Source: Epiperipatus broadwayi
Taxonomy: Eukaryota; Onychophora; Udeonychophora; Euonychophora; Peripatidae
Assembly: GCA_028023455.1 (NCBI GenBank)
Contig: JAQFVV010006650.1
Coordinates: 179,185 to 243,184, forward strand
Direction: 5' to 3'
Length of the DNA stretch: 64,000 nt
The notes beneath the pieces were generated by a model. That model was not told where the DNA came from. It ran no database searches and worked only from the letters and a program-made list of their open reading frames with translations. Shown here one piece after another: positions 33,659-44,830 of this stretch (position 1 is its first letter; each line of letters begins with the position of its first letter). The position numbers were made by a program, and so were the translations under genes.

Positions 33659-36600
33659 TGATCAAGGTATTTAAAAAAAAAATAAAGAAGTTTGTTGATC
33701 TTCTTTGATTTTTCTTGTATTTGATAGATAGATAATGGAAGATCTTGGAAATGTAGATTTAAATTGATCACCATGGCTACTTAAAGCTTTTAAATATAAT
33801 TGTTTACTGTTGATTGTAGCTTTAAAATACTAAATTCGCTATAATCAAACTCAGGAAAAACATATAGGTAAATAAATAAATTTTGAAAACAATTTAGTAC
33901 AATATAAGTTTACTTAAATAGGATCGATATTATTTTACTTATTTTATTTTTCTGTCAATGCAGTCACCATAGTAACATTATTACATATAGTTCAATGTTT
34001 TATGTCATATATATATATATATCAGTTTATAAATGAATTAAAAATTATTATGTCATATATATATATATATCAGTTTATAAATGAATTAAAAATTATTATT
34101 GTTATTAAAAAATATCTATGTAAATTATGTGTGTTCATAAAGTGAATAAAGGTTGTGATATCAATTTTGTATTTTGGTTTACAAATAATAGGAAAAATCT
34201 AATCGAATTTAGATTTCATTGCCATGTATCTTTTTCTCCAAACTTACATTACAAACCGCATAAAAACTGCTGTAAATTTTTTTTTTGGTTTGAGCGTTAT
34301 TTGAGTATCTTTCAGTGGTTGTTTTAATACCAGAACGTCAGAAAGAGAACCTATAAAAAAACCACAAAAGACTAGAAGAGTGAACTATCATCTTTTTGTG
34401 ATTGCCAATAACGACATATTTTCTATGTTCTTATAAATAAAAGTTCTTCATTTTTTTTTTAGCTGTTAAACCATAAAGCATGGAAAAATAACATAAGTTA
34501 TCTGCCCGTTCAATCATTTGAAGGGCAGTTATGAAGGATTTCCAAAGGGAAACGGGAGCAAAATGTAAAAAAAAAAAAAAAAAAAGAAACCTATGTAAAA
34601 AAAAATGCTTTAGATAAAACTTGGCTATTTTAGTTTTAAAAATATAGATATTTCTGGTTTAAAGTTTGGCGTATAATTACCGTTGGATTTGGATAAATAT
34701 CGTGTCACAAGCTAAGAAACACTCAGTATCAACTGGATTAATTTGCATCATAAAAAGGGTAATTAAATTGCACTCTCCTCTCTGGAAAGGAAAAGGGACC
34801 GTTAGTGAAGCATTATAAAATTAGACTTATCTTTTCTGAGAAATAAACTTCTATTTGCATCATAGAAACTGAGAATAAGTAAATTACAATGGACAAATAA
34901 ATAGTGAAAATGGACAGACTATTATATATGGTATGATTTTATATATATATAAAACTGCGCTCGTATTATTTTTTTTTTACATGTATTTAAAAAGGATGAT
35001 TTGTATCTTATTTAAATTATCCTTAAGAGTAATATAATTTATTAAATGAAAATGAACGGAGAGATTCAAATATAACATATTATTTCATATTCATTTATCA
35101 GTTATTATTTTGATAAACAAATAGACTTCGATCTCCTCCTATTTTATATCTTTAGTATCTGTTATATATTTTTTTTCAGTAAAATATCCAAAAGTCTCTC
35201 CAATCATTCATTCATTTTTATTTTTATGTCATTATTGTTTCCACAACACATTTAGAGATTCACACAGTAATTTTATCATTTTTTTATTTATTTATTCAAT
35301 CAATCTGAAATATGAATTAATTTCCGATGTATTTTTTTATTAATCTTGCCAATTTTATTTTATATAATCAAATAAATTGAGTGATTCAAATGACCAGATT
35401 CCGTTAATTTTTTTTTTATTATTTAGATTGAATAAGATGACTTAGCGATTTAAATGACAAAGTTCAAACTCAGCTTGGTATGTGGGTTAGAATATAAGAT
35501 ATGGTATGTTTTGCATATTAGCATTTTATTTTATTCCCACATGAATTTTATATTTATATTTGCATTCGAATATTATATATATATATTATATTTTATTTTA
35601 GTTAATATTACAAATCAATCATTTCTATGTTTGTCTGATTCCGTCAGAAAAATCTAAATAGATCGTACTTTATCGTTGGTTCAGAATAACTCCTCTTAGA
35701 TATTTTTTTTTTTAAAACTTCTCTAAAATAAAAAGTACAAACTTCATTGAATAGCTTAATTGAATATTATCTTTAAATTGGTATGAATCTAAATTATAAT
35801 CATATATTTTAATTATTGCCAACCAATTTTATAATCAATTGTTTAAAGATTCAAATTAATAATATTAATACTCATAGGTGAATAAACATCCAATGGAAAA
35901 TTAAGATATATTTTATATAATATGATTGGACATTATGAAGTCACAAATTAGCTAATAAATTCTAGTGAAGTATTTTATTTTAACACATAAACGAAGTAAT
36001 AATTAAGTATCGCTTTATTGGAAGATATGAATAAATTATTTATACATTACTTTATAGCTTCTTATTAAACTAGCTGCAGATTAATATTGTTTAACATTTG
36101 AAGGAGTGCATAAGTTTTCAAAGTGTCTTATAAAATGATATAAAAACTAGTTGATGTCAATAGAAAATTATTAATTAAATATTGGAGTAGAAAGAATTGT
36201 GTATCGCTTATTGACACGGATGTTTATACTTTCTATTTAGCGTTTATTAAACTAGATATATATTTGAGTCAAGTATTATTTTGGTTTGATATTTAAATAT
36301 TGTCTATATGCAAAAATGTTTTGTAAAATACAATTATAGGTACTTAAAAGCTTATCCATTAAGATAAAATGCAGCATCTTTAAATAATGAAGTATATTTA
36401 AATTACTACATTAGTAATAGGCTAATAAAATATATATTGGAATCTGTTTTAGTTATTGATTGGATTGGATTTTCATTAGATTGATAACCAAGTAGTTAAC
36501 CTAATCACATATTATTGTTTAGAGTGATGATATGCTAATTCATTGCTCAGTGCAGTGTACTTTGTAATGTGATGGATTTTTTGATGTCTAGAGCAGATAA

Positions 36601-36800
36601 TCTCATTATTCTTTCGTTTCACATATAGCTTAAACAAATTAAACTTTAAGAAGATTATTTGTGCTTTGTGGTGGTTTATTACATAATGGTGACCCGATTG
36701 AGCTAGACTAGATTAATTTAAATTAGATTTTAGATTTTTTATCAGATCAGATTAATCATTCTACCCATCAGCCAGCATTGATCAAATTCCGTCAGTTACA
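33659..36800 (+). repeat. 5' LTR of gypsy-like element C
   Basis: This 3.1-kb repeat starts TGATCAAGGTATTT and ends CAGTTACA, giving TG...CA. Its partner at 39876-42939 matches along the whole length with small differences. A 50-bp tandem duplication around 34000-34100 (unit starting TATGTCATATATATATATAT) exists only in this copy. Short ORFs inside it, for example 34127-34327 and 35454-35657, recur in the partner but are broken or changed there and are not genes. LTRs of this size are unusually long for a gypsy element. Confidence 0.85.
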
Positions 36801-36803
36801 AAA

Positions 36804-36821
36804 TGGCACCAACGTTTGGGG
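36804..36821 (+). other. primer-binding site of element C
   Basis: TGGCACCAACGTTTGGGG lies three bases after the LTR end and resembles the site in element A. A second, diverged copy of LTR end plus primer site (ATTACAAAATGGTGCGCCAAC) lies about 73 bases downstream at 36867-36887. Confidence 0.6.
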
Positions 36822-37170
36822 CCTTCTTTCTTCAATTTAAATGGAATACAGCATTCAAATTCCATCAATTACAAAATGGTGCGCCAACTCAGGCTGAAAT
36901 AATTAATTAAAGATCCAAGCTTCAGTCTCATATAGATGCTAAAAGTAGTATTGTGTTTATATACATTGGTGGAGTTATATAGCTGATTATATTATATCAT
37001 AGGTTTAAGTAAGATGTTAGGAAATTTTATTATTGTTGTCGTTCTTTGTGGAATTTATTCGTAGCTGTAGGATTGAATGGGTAGATATGTTTAAAGGATA
37101 AATAAAAGTAAAGTATTTCGCAATTTCTTTCAAAAAGATACAGAATATTTGACATAAATAGAAACTAAAA

Positions 37171-37860
37171 ATGGAAAGCAATAAGACAGAAGCACTATCC
37201 AAACCTGAAGATTTGTATCCAATTCTGAGAGAAATATTGCAAAAGATGGATGATATGCTTAGAGAAATAAATAATAAATTTAGTGAGATGAGTAGAGAGA
37301 TAAGGAATAAAATAAATACCAAATTTAGTGATTTGAGTACAGATATAAGTAGAGCTATAAATAATCAATTTCTAGATATTCAGACTCATATGAAGTTAGA
37401 AGGTAATGAAGCGAAAACAGTAAATTACAAAATATTAGAACAGGTGTCTTTAGAAAAAATAACGATGATTAAAAGATTTGAAAAGGTAAAAATAGATTGT
37501 TCTGATGATTTAGTAAAAATAAAGTATATTGATGAGCAGAGTAATTTAAATAAAAAACTTTCAAAGGTTGAGCTGTTACAACCAAATAAAAACATAAAGA
37601 TTGAGATTAGTCAGAAAATGATAGATGAAGTATGGTTAATAAATAAATTTAAATCCAAAGGAGTTGAAAATTTGAAAAGTCACTTTGGTAAACAACACGT
37701 AACACAAAGATTTAAAAAAATGTATCATAATGCAAAGGAAAGGTGGAAAATAAGTATGGAAAAAGATATGTCCATAATAATGCAGGAAGATAATATTTAT
37801 TATAGAAAATATGTTAAGCAGTCATTCCAAGGAGAATACAATAAAAGGAAAGGAAGGTAA
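37171..37860 (+). CDS. gag-like coiled-coil protein of element C, possibly fused to an integrase zinc-finger remnant
   Basis: This is the best preserved ORF in the window: 229 codons from ATG 37171 to TAA 37860 without lesions. Residues 1-70 form a charged heptad region with a repeated motif (REINNKFSEMSREIRNKI, then NTKFSDLSTDI), probably a coiled coil. Residues 70-150 are lysine-rich. The part around residues 165-215 contains LKSHFGKQHVTQRFKKMYH and then W..SMEKDM, vaguely like the HHCC zinc-binding region at the start of gypsy integrases but without the paired cysteines. Position after the primer-binding site suggests gag. No RNA-binding CCHC knuckle is visible. It could be a structural protein that still packages the element RNA with helper enzymes. 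Confidence 0.5.
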   Translation: MESNKTEALSKPEDLYPILREILQKMDDMLREINNKFSEMSREIRNKINTKFSDLSTDISRAINNQFLDIQTHMKLEGNEAKTVNYKILEQVSLEKITMIKRFEKVKIDCSDDLVKIKYIDEQSNLNKKLSKVELLQPNKNIKIEISQKMIDEVWLINKFKSKGVENLKSHFGKQHVTQRFKKMYHNAKERWKISMEKDMSIIMQEDNIYYRKYVKQSFQGEYNKRKGR

Positions 37861-38145
37861 ATTCTCTGAAAGATGTTGTAAGAGTATGTTTCTTGAGGAA
37901 ACTTATAGTAAGTGTAACTATACAGTATATGATAATGTTAATAGTAACATTTCTCTGTTATTTTGTTCAGAAATATTGAGAGTAGTCGAGAAGTACATGG
38001 AGAGAGGAAAGGACTAATACTGATTTGATAAATTTAGATGGCCTGATTTTCTCACTGACCCATTTTTTGACTAATGGATTAATGAATTTGTTTATGACTG
38101 GAAAATAAATGATTTATATAATAACATATTTATTTGAAGTAGAGA
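37861..38145 (+). other. broken coding remnant after the element C gag
   Basis: A short overlapping frame at 37811-38017 continues with K/E- and S-rich sense but no domain. I take it as decayed pol or gag sequence. Confidence 0.3.
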
Positions 38146-38178
38146 CAAATCAGTGACCTGCAGAATTATAAGTTCAAA

Positions 38179-38316
38179 AAGTTTTTGAATGTATATGAGG
38201 GACCATTCCAAATAAAAAGAAAAGTGGGAGAGAATGCATTTCTCATAGAAACCCCTGAAGGTGAAAAAGGTACCTTCAATGCCCGAAGCTTAAAGCCAGT
38301 AGCACCACCCAATTAA
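38179..38316 (+). pseudogene. integrase C-terminal remnant of element C
   Basis: A short frame ending at TAA 38314-38316 reads KFLNVYEGPFQIKRKVGENA, then ETPEGEKGTFNARSLKP. The order YEGPF, G.NA and GT(F/Y)NAR.LKP is that of the C-terminal domain of Ty3/gypsy integrases and closely parallels 16675-16983 in element B. No start codon or upstream pol remains; 45 codons survive. It marks the former end of pol and confirms that element C derives from a gypsy-type element. Confidence 0.7.
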
Positions 38317-39207
38317 ATAAAAAGACATTCACTAAAGTAACTTTATTAGTATGTCTCATGATATTTATCAATATGACCTAAAGTAATTAGTAATAGTGTA
38401 AATACACATATGAAAGACTAAAAAAAAACCAGAGTGAGAAATATTTATAGTCAAAGTACTTTTGAAGATTTTCATTGTATAGTATACAAATTCTATTTGA
38501 CATTAGACCTTGTAAAATTGACTAATGATGATGAATGGAAGATTTAATGCATTGGGGATGTAGAGTGTAGGATTTTAATGACTGTGCTAACTGTAAATTG
38601 TAAATATTTGTATGGTTAAGTCTTTTCTTTGAGGAAGTTGGCAGAACTATAAATGTGTGTTGTGGCTCATAACTCTATATAAAATTATATTGAAGTCTGA
38701 AGTCGACAGATGTCCCAGACTTATTATGAAGTAGCAGGTAGGAAGAAATCCTTGATGGCAGGATTTATCTTTTGTTATGAGTTATAATTTTAAAGAGAAA
38801 TGTTTAGTAGTTTCCCTAACCTGTATAAAATAAAGCTATTCAAACATAAATGTCCCTGATTAGCATCAATTTAGAGCACAGCTTAGTTTGTAAAGTAGTT
38901 GTCAGATCCTCCAGAAATTAAAATTAGATTTGATTAATATTTGGTCAGTTTACTTTAGTATTAGAAGTGATTTTAAAATGGGATATCTCTATTGTTTTGA
39001 ATCTCCAGCTCATTGTATAAGTTAATTTTCATTTGTTTCGATTATTTTATAGAAAAAGTGACTTTAAAAGCTAATATTTTCAATGTCCAAAGCAAGAAGT
39101 GAATAAAAATAAGATATTTATTAAAGTTATATTCTCATTTTATGCCAATATTGAATGTTTAAAGTTTAGGCCCACAGTAGTGTCACTGAAATGAACTACA
39201 GATATGT

Positions 39208-39212
39208 CTAAA

Positions 39213-39294
<82 letters not shown>
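39208..39294. repeat. (AAT)n microsatellite
   Basis: About 29 triplets with one AGT interruption. Confidence 0.95.
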
Positions 39295-39297
<3 letters not shown>

Positions 39298-39318
39298 GCC
39301 ATTGTTAAGTTTTAAGAA

Positions 39319-39322
<4 letters not shown>

Positions 39323-39352
<30 letters not shown>
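39323..39352. repeat. short (TA)n microsatellite
   Basis: Thirty bases of TA repeat in the element C internal region. Confidence 0.93.
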
Positions 39353-39355
<3 letters not shown>

Positions 39356-39875
39356 CAATGCAATAAAAATATATGATTATTAGAGAGTAACTAATAATAT
39401 TTGGCTTATAAAAAGATTTTGTTCTGTAATGTATTTGGCTTGTATGAAGCAAATACGAAATGACTTTCTTGTTTGACTCTAACTTTAGAGCATTGTTGTC
39501 AAGAAAGTTGCAGAGAAAAATGTAAAGATGTAAAAATTTATTTGTAAAATCCAATATAAATTTTTGTTGAAAAAAAAAAAAAACCTAGATATGTGATTAT
39601 ACTACATAAATGGTAGATATAAAAAGAAAAATACATGTAGGTATACTAAGAAGATAAGGATGAAATGAATAAATGAATTCCACATTGCTTTGATGAGAAT
39701 AAGATATTTGAAAATTTTGACTAACATTTTAAATGATATTAAAATCATGACAGATAGAAAGGATAAACGTTTACCTGTGTTGAAGCTAAAATGTTTAATG
39801 ATTTTAGAGAAAGGAAAAAGTGTCTTTATTTTTTTTTTCTCTGTAGAAGGGAAATATTGTGAATATTCAGATTAA

Positions 39876-42800
39876 TGATCAAGGTATTTAAAAAAAAAAT
39901 AAAGAAGTTTGTTCATCTTGTTTAATTTTTCTTGTGCTTGATAGATAGATAATGGAAGATCTTGGAAATATAGATTTAAATTGATCACCATGGCAACCTA
40001 CAGCTTTTAAATATAATTGTTTACTGTTGATTGTAGCTTTAAAATACTAAATTCGCTATAATCAAACTCAGGAAAAACATATAGGTAAATAAATAAATTT
40101 TGAAAACAATTCAGTACATATAAGTTTACTTAAATAGAATCGATATTATTTTACATATTTTATTTTTCTGTCAATGCAGTCACCATAGTAACATTATTAC
40201 ATATAGTTCAATGTTTTTATGTCATATATATCTGTTTATAAATGAATTAAAAATTATTATTGTTATTAAAAAATATCTATGTTAATTATTTGTGTTTATA
40301 AAGTGAATAAAGGTTGTGATATCAATTTTGTATTTTGGTTTACAATTAATAGGAAAAATCTAATCGAATTTGGATTTCATTGTCATGTATCTTTTTCTCC
40401 AAACTTACATTACAAACCGCGCAAAAACTGCTGTAAAAATTTTGTTTGGTTTGAGCATTATTCGAATATTTTCCAATGGTTGTTATGATACCAGAACGTC
40501 ATAAAGAGAACCTATAAAAAGCCACAAAAGACAAGAAGAGTGAACTATCATCTTTTTGTGATTGCCAAGAACAGACATATTTTCTGTGTTCTTATAAATA
40601 AAAGTTCTTCAATATTTTTTTTAATTAGCTGTTAAACCATAAAGCATAGAAAAATAACTTAAGTTATCTGCCTTTCAATCATTTGAAGGGCAGTTGTGAA
40701 GGATTTCCAAAGGGAAACGGCAGCAAAATGTAAAAAAAAAAAAAAAAAAAAACCTATGAAAAAAAATGCTTTATATAAAAATCGGCTATTTTAGTTTTAA
40801 AAATAAAGATATTTCTAGGTTTAAAGTTTGGCGTATAAATACTGTTGGATTTGGATAAATACCATGTCACAAGCTAGAAACCACTCAGTATCAACTGGAT
40901 TAATTTCCATCATAAAAAGGGTAATTAAATTGCACTCTCCTCTCTGGAAAGAAAAAGGGACCGTTAGTGAAGCATTATAAAGTTCAACTTATCTTTTCTG
41001 AGAAATAAACTGCTATTTGCATCATAGAAACTGAGGATAATTAAATTGCAATGGATAAATAAATAGTGAAAATGGACAGACTATTATATATGGTATATAT
41101 AAAAATGTGCACGTATTAATTTCTTTACATGTATTTAAAAAGGATGATTTGTATTTTATTTAAATTATCTTTACGAGTAATATAATTTATTAAATGAAAA
41201 TGATCCGAGAGATTCAAATATATCATATTATTTCATCTTCATTTATCTGTTATTATTTTGATAAACAAATAGACTTCGATCTCCTCCTATTTCATATCTT
41301 TGGTATCTGTTATATATAATTTTTTCTGTAAAATATCCAAAAGTTTCTCCATTCATTCATTCATTTTTTTTATGTCGTTATTGCTTCCGCAACACATTTA
41401 GAGATACACACAGTGATTTTATCTTTTTTTTTTGTTTTTTATTCAATCAATCTAAATTATAAATTAATTTCCGATGTATTTTGTTATTAATCTTGCCAAT
41501 TTTCTTTTATATAATCAAATAAATTGAGTGATTCAAATGACCAGACTCAGTTACTTTTTTTTATTATTTGGATTGAATAAGATGACTTAGTTATTTAAAT
41601 GACAAGGTTCAAACTCAGCTTGGTAAGTGAGCTAGAATATAAGATATGGTATGTTTTGCATATTAGCATTTTATTTTATTCCCACATGAATTTTTATTTA
41701 TATTTGCATTCGAATATTATATATATTATATTTTATTTTAGTTAATATTACAAATCAATCATTTCTATGTTTGTCTGATTCCGTCAGAAAATTCTAAATA
41801 GATCGTACTTTATCGTTGGTTCAGAATAACTCGTCTTAGATATTTTTTTTTTTAAACTTCTCTAAAATAAAAAGCACAGACTTCATTGAATAGTTTAATT
41901 GAATATTATCTTTACATTGGTATGAATCTAAATTATAATCATATATTTTAATTATTGCCAACCAATGTTATAATCAATTGTTTAAAGATTCAAATTAATA
42001 ATATTAATAATCATAGGTGAATAAACATCCAATGGAAACTTAACATATCTTTTATATAATATGATTGGACATTATGAAGTCAGAAATTAGCTAATAAATT
42101 CTAGTGAAGTATTCTATTTTAACACATAAACGAAGCAATAATTAAGTATCGCTTTATTGGAAAATATGAATAAATTATTTATACATTAATTTATAGCTTC
42201 TTATTAAACTAGCTGCAGATTAATTTGTTTAACATTTAAAGGAGTGCATAAGTTTTCAAAGTGTCTTATAAAATGATATAAAAACTAGTTGATGTCAATA
42301 GAAAATTATTAATTAAAGATTGGAGTAGAAATAATTGTGTATCGCTTATTGACACGAATGTTTATACTTTCTATTTAGCGTTTATTAAACTAGATATATA
42401 TTTGAGTCAAGTATTATTTTGTTTTGATATTTAAATAGTGTCTATATGTAAAAATGTTTTGTAAAATACAATTATAGGTACTTAGAAGCTTATCCATTAA
42501 GATAAAATGCAGCATCTTTAAATAATGAGGTAGATTTAAATTACTACAATAGTAATAGGCTAATAAAATATATATTGGAATCTGTTTTAGTAATTGATTG
42601 GATTGGATTTTCATTAGATTGATAACCAAGTAGTTAACCTAATCATATATTATTGTGTAGGGCAATAGTAGACGGTTTCACTGCTCATTGCAGTTTATGT
42701 TGTAATTGTGATGGATTTGTTGATGTCTGGAGCATATAATCTCATTATTTTTTCGTTTCACATATAGCTTAAACAAATTAGACTTTAAGAAAGATTATTT

Positions 42801-42936
42801 GTGCTTTGTGATGGTTTATTACATAATGGCGACCCGATTGAGCTAGACTAGATCAAATTAAATTAGATTTTAGATTTTTCATCAGATCAGATTAATCATT
42901 CTAACCATCACCGGCTTTCATCAAATTCCATCAGTT

Positions 42937-42939
<3 letters not shown>
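39876..42939 (+). repeat. 3' LTR of gypsy-like element C
   Basis: This copy matches 33659-36800 from TGATCAAGGTATTT to CAGTTACA. It is slightly shorter (3064 against 3142 bp), partly because it lacks the 50-bp tandem duplication near 34000. It passes directly into (TA)n at 42940. Inside it, at 42827, lies TGGCGACCCGATTGAGC, a primer-site-like string also present in the 5' LTR as TGGTGACCCGATTGAGC. The ORF at 40279-40488 is the counterpart of 34127-34327 and shows no coding conservation worth calling. Confidence 0.85.

Positions 42940-43029
<90 letters not shown>
42940..43029. repeat. (TA)n abutting the 3' end of element C
   Basis: About 90 bases of TA repeat begin at the end of the 3' LTR, mirroring the TA array before the 5' LTR. 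Confidence 0.95.
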
Positions 43030-43034
<5 letters not shown>

Positions 43035-43971
43035 GCCCTTTGGTCTATATCACCTATAAACCGGTTGTAGTGGAGAAGAGATAGTTGTGGAAAGAGGAAG
43101 CAAAAAAAAATATTTTTTTTGAATGTAGGAAAAATTAAAAAGCTTTATTGAGAAATCACTAATTAGATAGTTCAGAAATAACATATAGAGACAGTTTGTG
43201 TTTGTAGAAAAATAGCTAGCATTATTTAGTGCAAGGGGGAGGGTGATTTGATTTTTTTTGTATGCTGCAGTAATGATTTGCCAATATAATGATGGAGAAA
43301 TAGATATTTATAGAGCTGGGATAGAGTTTTGTAAAGTTTAATGTCTATCACTAAAAAGTTGGTGAGGATTGAAAGTAAAATGATTATCATTAGCTTTTGT
43401 TTAACAGCTTCTTTTGGGAGAAAAAGCTTAAGAGTTATAGAAAATAATAATGGGAGTTTGTGTTATGATTAACATAAATTATAATTAATATTGCGTTTGC
43501 AATTATAAGAAATTGTGAGGGATATTTTGTGTTCATGTAGTCTAAATAAGCAATTTTTTTTATTAAATAATCTACAGATGTACGTGTGTGTCTAATACAG
43601 ATATATGAGTTGCCTTTTTTTTTTTCCTTTATAGAAATTGATACCATTTTTTATATTATTTCCTGACAAGTGTGAAACAATGGAAAAATAAATGAATCTG
43701 TTGTTATTTATTATTAGTAATTCAAAAATATAAATATAAATGGGAAAGTGTTGAGATCAAGAGAAGTGTAACAATTGTTTTACAAAGAAAGCTCTCAAAA
43801 TCTGACAACTGATAAATGGTTCAATTGTTTGTTCTGAGAATGGATTTTTTTTAGAAAATTTGGAAGGGGTCCACCTGTGGAGATAGGAATTGGCTCATGT
43901 TTTTTCCCCTTTCTTTTCCTTTTGCTGGGAAATATAAAAGGAAGTCAGAGTAAATGACTGGGGATTTTTAA

Positions 43972-44056
43972 AATTTTGCTAGAAGGGGACTTTTAATTTT
44001 TTGCTAGAAGGGGACTTTTAATTTTTTTTTTTGCTAGGTGGGGACTTTTAAGTTTT
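43972..44056 (+). repeat. three-copy tandem repeat, about 26 bp
   Basis: The unit TTTTTGCTAGAAGGGGACTT occurs three times, the last as GCTAGGTGGGGACTT, with varying T runs between copies. Confidence 0.85.
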
Positions 44057-44585
44057 TGCTTCTTGCTGAGAGAGCAGTTCAATTATCTCCAAATTTTTAT
44101 TAATTTTCCATCTCAGAAGTTAACAATGTACTTGGGTTGTATAGTTTACCAAAATATGAATTTCTAATTCATATATCAATGGTGTGCATTTATTCTTCCT
44201 GAAGTTAATCATGAAACAATCAGCCTTCAATAAGAATTTTTTTTTCTGAATGCCGGAGTCTATCGGTTTTGCTTATTAAAATTTTATTTAAGGACAGAAC
44301 TGTCACACTATGGTATAACTATGAAGGATCAATTTATATTATCATAATCGTTTGGCTGGGTAAAATTTGTTTAAAAAAAAGCTACAGCAAACTTCTGAAT
44401 AATATTTAAAGAAAAGTTAATTCATGTTTGGTAATGAGAAGCTGCTTGTTGCATGTACTTTGAACCTTTGAAAAATGGAAAAGAAGAAAAAAAACAAATG
44501 AGTTTGATCCCGAAAAGAAACCAACAAAGTGGAAGGTAATTAACAAAACTCTATTTAAGATTTATTAATTGTCCTGCAGCTACCT

Positions 44586-44830
44586 TCTGATTTAAAATAA
44601 CTCTTCATTTTCTACATTTGATTTAAAAGTAACTTTGTCTGCTACATTTGATTTAAAGTAACTCTTTGTTTTCTACATTTGATTTAAAAGTAACTCTTCG
44701 TCTGCTACATTTGATTTAAAGTAACTCTTCATTTTCTACATTTGATTTAAAAGTAACTCTTTGTCTGCTACATTTGATTGAAAAGTAACTCTTCATCTTT
44801 GACATGTGATTTAAATATAACCCTTAGTTT
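44586..44830 (+). repeat. minisatellite of about 30 bp, about eight copies
   Basis: The unit CTACATTTGATTTAAAAGTA followed by ACTCTT(C/T)(G/A)T is repeated about eight times. Alternate copies carry TTTTCTACA and GTCTGCTACA junctions, so the array grew by duplication of a two-unit block of about 60 bp. Confidence 0.88.

Larger units (their letters stand above)
38317..39875 (+). other. element C region between integrase remnant and 3' LTR
   Basis: About 1.5 kb without recognisable genes. It holds an (AAT)n array, a (TA)n array and chance ORFs at 39312-39554 and 39690-39875. No clear polypurine tract stands next to the 3' LTR; the best purine run, GAAGGGAAA, ends about 20 bases before it. Confidence 0.5.

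Noticed and set aside
34127-40488. Homologous small ORFs in both element C LTRs (34127-34327 and 40279-40488) as a conserved gene
   Set aside because: They are similar only because the LTRs are; differences include frame-changing indels near the 3' end and there is no domain.
44586-44830. CRISPR array
   Set aside because: Units are head-to-tail minisatellite copies without unique spacers, and the setting is eukaryotic.
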